Shown here: one piece after another, positions 6,794 to 8,405 of the stretch
Layout: each line of letters starts with the position of its first letter
How positions within the stretch are numbered: position 1 is the stretch's first letter
Assembly (NCBI GenBank): GCA_023254365.1
Contig: JALRLQ010000069.1
Span: 1 to 8,405 of the forward strand
Length of the DNA: 8,405 bases
Reading direction: 5' to 3'
From: Candidatus Poseidonia sp.
GTDB taxonomy: Archaea > Thermoplasmatota > Poseidoniia > Poseidoniales > Poseidoniaceae
Position numbers and translations under genes: made by a program
Notes under the pieces: generated by a model
What the model saw: the letters and a program-made list of their open reading frames with translations, nothing else
What the model was told of the DNA's origin: nothing
The model's database searches: none

Positions 6794-8245
6794 ATGCGAC
6801 GCACCCGCATCATTGCCACGATTGGCCCCTCCTGCGATGACCGCGCCTCCATCAAATCCTTGCTGGAGGCTGGGGTTGACGTCTGCCGGCTGAATTATTC
6901 ACACGGTGAACCAGAGCACAAGACAGAGCTGTATCGGTTGATTCGGGACATCGAAGATGAAATCGGCCGGCCAACCTGCATCATGGCTGATTTACCCGGT
7001 CCAAAACTCCGCCTCGGAACCTTTCCGGGCGTGGTCATGCTTCACGATGGGAGCGAGGTCAGGCTCCACTGCGGCGTGGCGGACATGGAGGTCACCGATG
7101 GGGCCGATCTCCCGGTGGAATACGGCGGTCTCTCGGCGGAACTCAAGGTTGGCGACCCTGTCTTGTTGGCTGATGGGTTGATTCGCTTAACGGTTCAATC
7201 CACCTCCGGCTCAGCGAACGGAACCGTGGCCTGCGTTGTGGAAGACGGCGGGCCCATCAGCAGCCGTAAAGGTGTCAATGTTCCCGGGACACTGGTTGAT
7301 TTGCCCGCTGTTGGCGAAAAGGACGAGCGTGCTATTCGACATGCACTCGAGCACGGCGCGGACTACATTGCCGTGAGTTATGTTCGTTCCTCTGAGGACC
7401 TCGAACCCGTGACTCGTGCGATTACGAACGCCTCAATGCACGTTCCCGTTATGGCGAAAATAGAGCACCCCGCCGCCCTGGAGAACCTCGAGAGCATTCT
7501 GGACGTGGCCGATGCCGTGATGGTGGCCAGAGGCGACCTCGGTGTTGAAATTCCGCTGGAAAACGTCCCTGTGGTTCAACAACAGATCATCGACAAGGCC
7601 CTCGAGCGGGGTATGCCGGCCATTGTCGCCACCCAAATGCTCGATTCCATGACCTTGCAACCACGCCCAACCCGGGCGGAGGTCAGCGATGTCTCCACCG
7701 CTATTCGGCACGGGGCGACCGGCGTGATGCTCTCGGCAGAAACCGCCTCGGGAAATTACCCCCTTGAAGCGGTTCAAACCATGGCGAAAATCGCCCTGGC
7801 CACCGAACAGGGCCTTGCTTCGCACGACTCGCGACCCAATGCACTTGCCCGCTTTCGTTCAACTCGCGCCGTGGCGCATGCCGGTGTAGAGCTGGCGAAG
7901 GAATCCGACGCAGCGCGAATCGTCGTGGCGACCGAACACGGCAATGCGCCTCGTTTGGTCTCCGGATACAGACCCACCATCCCGGTGACGGCCGTGAGCG
8001 ACCGTTTGCGTGCGCTGCGTCGGTGTTGCATGTTGCCCGGTGTTGACACCATCCTGTCCAAGGAGCACAGTCGAGGTTCACAAACCATGAAGGAAGCCGT
8101 GGAACAATTGGTCATCCAAGGCCGTGTTTCCCCCGGCCAGCGCGTGGTGGCCATCTCAGGAAGCCCGTTGGCGATGCGCGGTGCAACCAGCACGCTTCGT
8201 CTCTACAAAATCGGTGCTGACGGCGAAATTCTTGACGCAGAATGA
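6794..8245 (+). CDS. pyk: Pyruvate kinase
   Basis: This cytoplasmic glycolytic enzyme converts phosphoenolpyruvate and ADP to pyruvate and ATP. The 483-aa protein is full length, from RTRIIATIGPS to the C-terminal domain. Active-site features: R32, N34 and S36 in CRLNYSHG; D66 in DLPGPKLRLG; catalytic K222 and metal ligand E224 in MAKIEHP; metal ligand D248 in VARGDLGVEIP; then ATQMLDSM, RPTRAEVSDV and GVMLSAETASGNYP. A B domain sits between about residues 73 and 160. The C-terminal domain (about 350-483) has the ATEHGNAPRLVSGYRP segment where allosteric effectors bind in some relatives. Lys71 replaces the glutamate that marks potassium-dependent enzymes. The start is set by AGGAG eight bases upstream, 17 bases after the lipoprotein stop, so co-transcription is likely. 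Confidence 0.96.
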   Translation: MRRTRIIATIGPSCDDRASIKSLLEAGVDVCRLNYSHGEPEHKTELYRLIRDIEDEIGRPTCIMADLPGPKLRLGTFPGVVMLHDGSEVRLHCGVADMEVTDGADLPVEYGGLSAELKVGDPVLLADGLIRLTVQSTSGSANGTVACVVEDGGPISSRKGVNVPGTLVDLPAVGEKDERAIRHALEHGADYIAVSYVRSSEDLEPVTRAITNASMHVPVMAKIEHPAALENLESILDVADAVMVARGDLGVEIPLENVPVVQQQIIDKALERGMPAIVATQMLDSMTLQPRPTRAEVSDVSTAIRHGATGVMLSAETASGNYPLEAVQTMAKIALATEQGLASHDSRPNALARFRSTRAVAHAGVELAKESDAARIVVATEHGNAPRLVSGYRPTIPVTAVSDRLRALRRCCMLPGVDTILSKEHSRGSQTMKEAVEQLVIQGRVSPGQRVVAISGSPLAMRGATSTLRLYKIGADGEILDAE

Positions 8246-8295
8246 GGCCTTCCTGCCAAACCGGGCGGAAAATGCGGTGCTGATGTTCATCGCGG

Positions 8296-8305
8296 TTTTG
8301 ATATA
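8296..8305 (+). promoter_or_regulatory. TATA-like promoter element for the EF-1alpha gene
   Basis: TTTTGATATA is the only strongly AT-rich run in the ~100-base gap after pyk. Archaeal transcription starts about 25 bases downstream of the box, which would place the start near 8325-8330 and leave a short leader carrying the ribosome site. No clear BRE or terminator for pyk is seen in 8246-8295. Confidence 0.5.
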
Positions 8306-8330
8306 GGGGATACTTTTCGGACGGCTTGCT

Positions 8331-8336
8331 AAGGAG
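8331..8336 (+). promoter_or_regulatory. Shine-Dalgarno site for the EF-1alpha gene
   Basis: AAGGAG with eight-base spacing to ATG 8345, as expected for a highly expressed gene. Confidence 0.75.
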
Positions 8337-8344
8337 CGATTACC

Positions 8345-8405
8345 ATGCCATCACAATGGGAAGACAGAAGCAAGCCACACCGCAACATCGTGTTTATCGG
8401 TCACG
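8345..8405 (+). CDS. tuf: Translation elongation factor EF-1alpha (aEF1A), N-terminal fragment
   Basis: The 20 visible codons read MPSQWEDRSKPHRNIVFIGH and run off the window. KPHxNIVFIGH is the start of archaeal/eukaryotic EF-1alpha, where it continues into the P-loop GHVDHGKST that binds GTP; the P-loop itself lies outside. The factor delivers aminoacyl-tRNA to the ribosome. A few residues (PSQWEDRS) precede the usual KPH start. It has its own TATA-like box and ribosome site, so it is probably transcribed separately from pyk. Confidence 0.85.
   Translation, partial: MPSQWEDRSKPHRNIVFIGH

Noticed and set aside
8246..8295. Terminator after pyk
   Set aside because: No stem-loop with a T-run and no clear poly-T tract could be found.

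Overview
Nearly the whole window (about 640 to the end) looks like the chromosome of a marine-type euryarchaeon. The gene content is archaeal or information-processing: SRP19, a family B replicative DNA polymerase, and the first codons of translation elongation factor EF-1alpha. These sit beside a halocyanin-like copper protein, a plant-type branched-chain aminotransferase, a PKD-domain lipoprotein and pyruvate kinase. GC content is high (38 of 60 bases in 661-720), several genes carry good Shine-Dalgarno sites, and the surface proteins have lipobox or C-terminal-anchor designs. Marine Group II (Poseidoniales, Thermoplasmata side of Euryarchaeota) is my best guess. It is an inference from gene style, not a proven assignment.

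The first ~625 bases do not belong to the same style. They are AT-rich (17 GC in 60 bases at 61-120, 20 in 60 at 541-600). On the minus strand they encode a bacterial-type SurE nucleotidase that has lost its N-terminal third, followed immediately by the start of a probable membrane or lipoprotein gene. That order resembles the surE-nlpD region of gammaproteobacteria. SurE homology runs through its GTPTDC motif and then breaks off at about 622-640, exactly where base composition jumps. This is either a chimeric assembly or clone, or a very recent insertion; the former is more likely.

Archaeal part, left to right: srp19 (+) overlaps a membrane-anchored cupredoxin gene (+), which ends tail-to-tail (16-base overlap) with ilvE (-). 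A short divergent gap separates ilvE from polB (+). After polB come a PKD-domain lipoprotein gene (27-base gap) and pyk (start 17 bases after the lipoprotein stop), all on the plus strand and close enough to be co-transcribed. A ~100-base gap with a TATA-like element and a Shine-Dalgarno site then leads into the EF-1alpha gene, cut by the window end.

Most of this is ordinary core metabolism and information processing. I do not see a defence island, mobile element, CRISPR array, tRNA or rRNA, and I do not claim a new system. The points worth a second look are the bacterial/archaeal junction, the PKD lipoprotein with three cysteine pairs, the predicted potassium-independent pyruvate kinase, the C-terminal PCNA-binding motif of PolB, and the repeated basic tail of SRP19.
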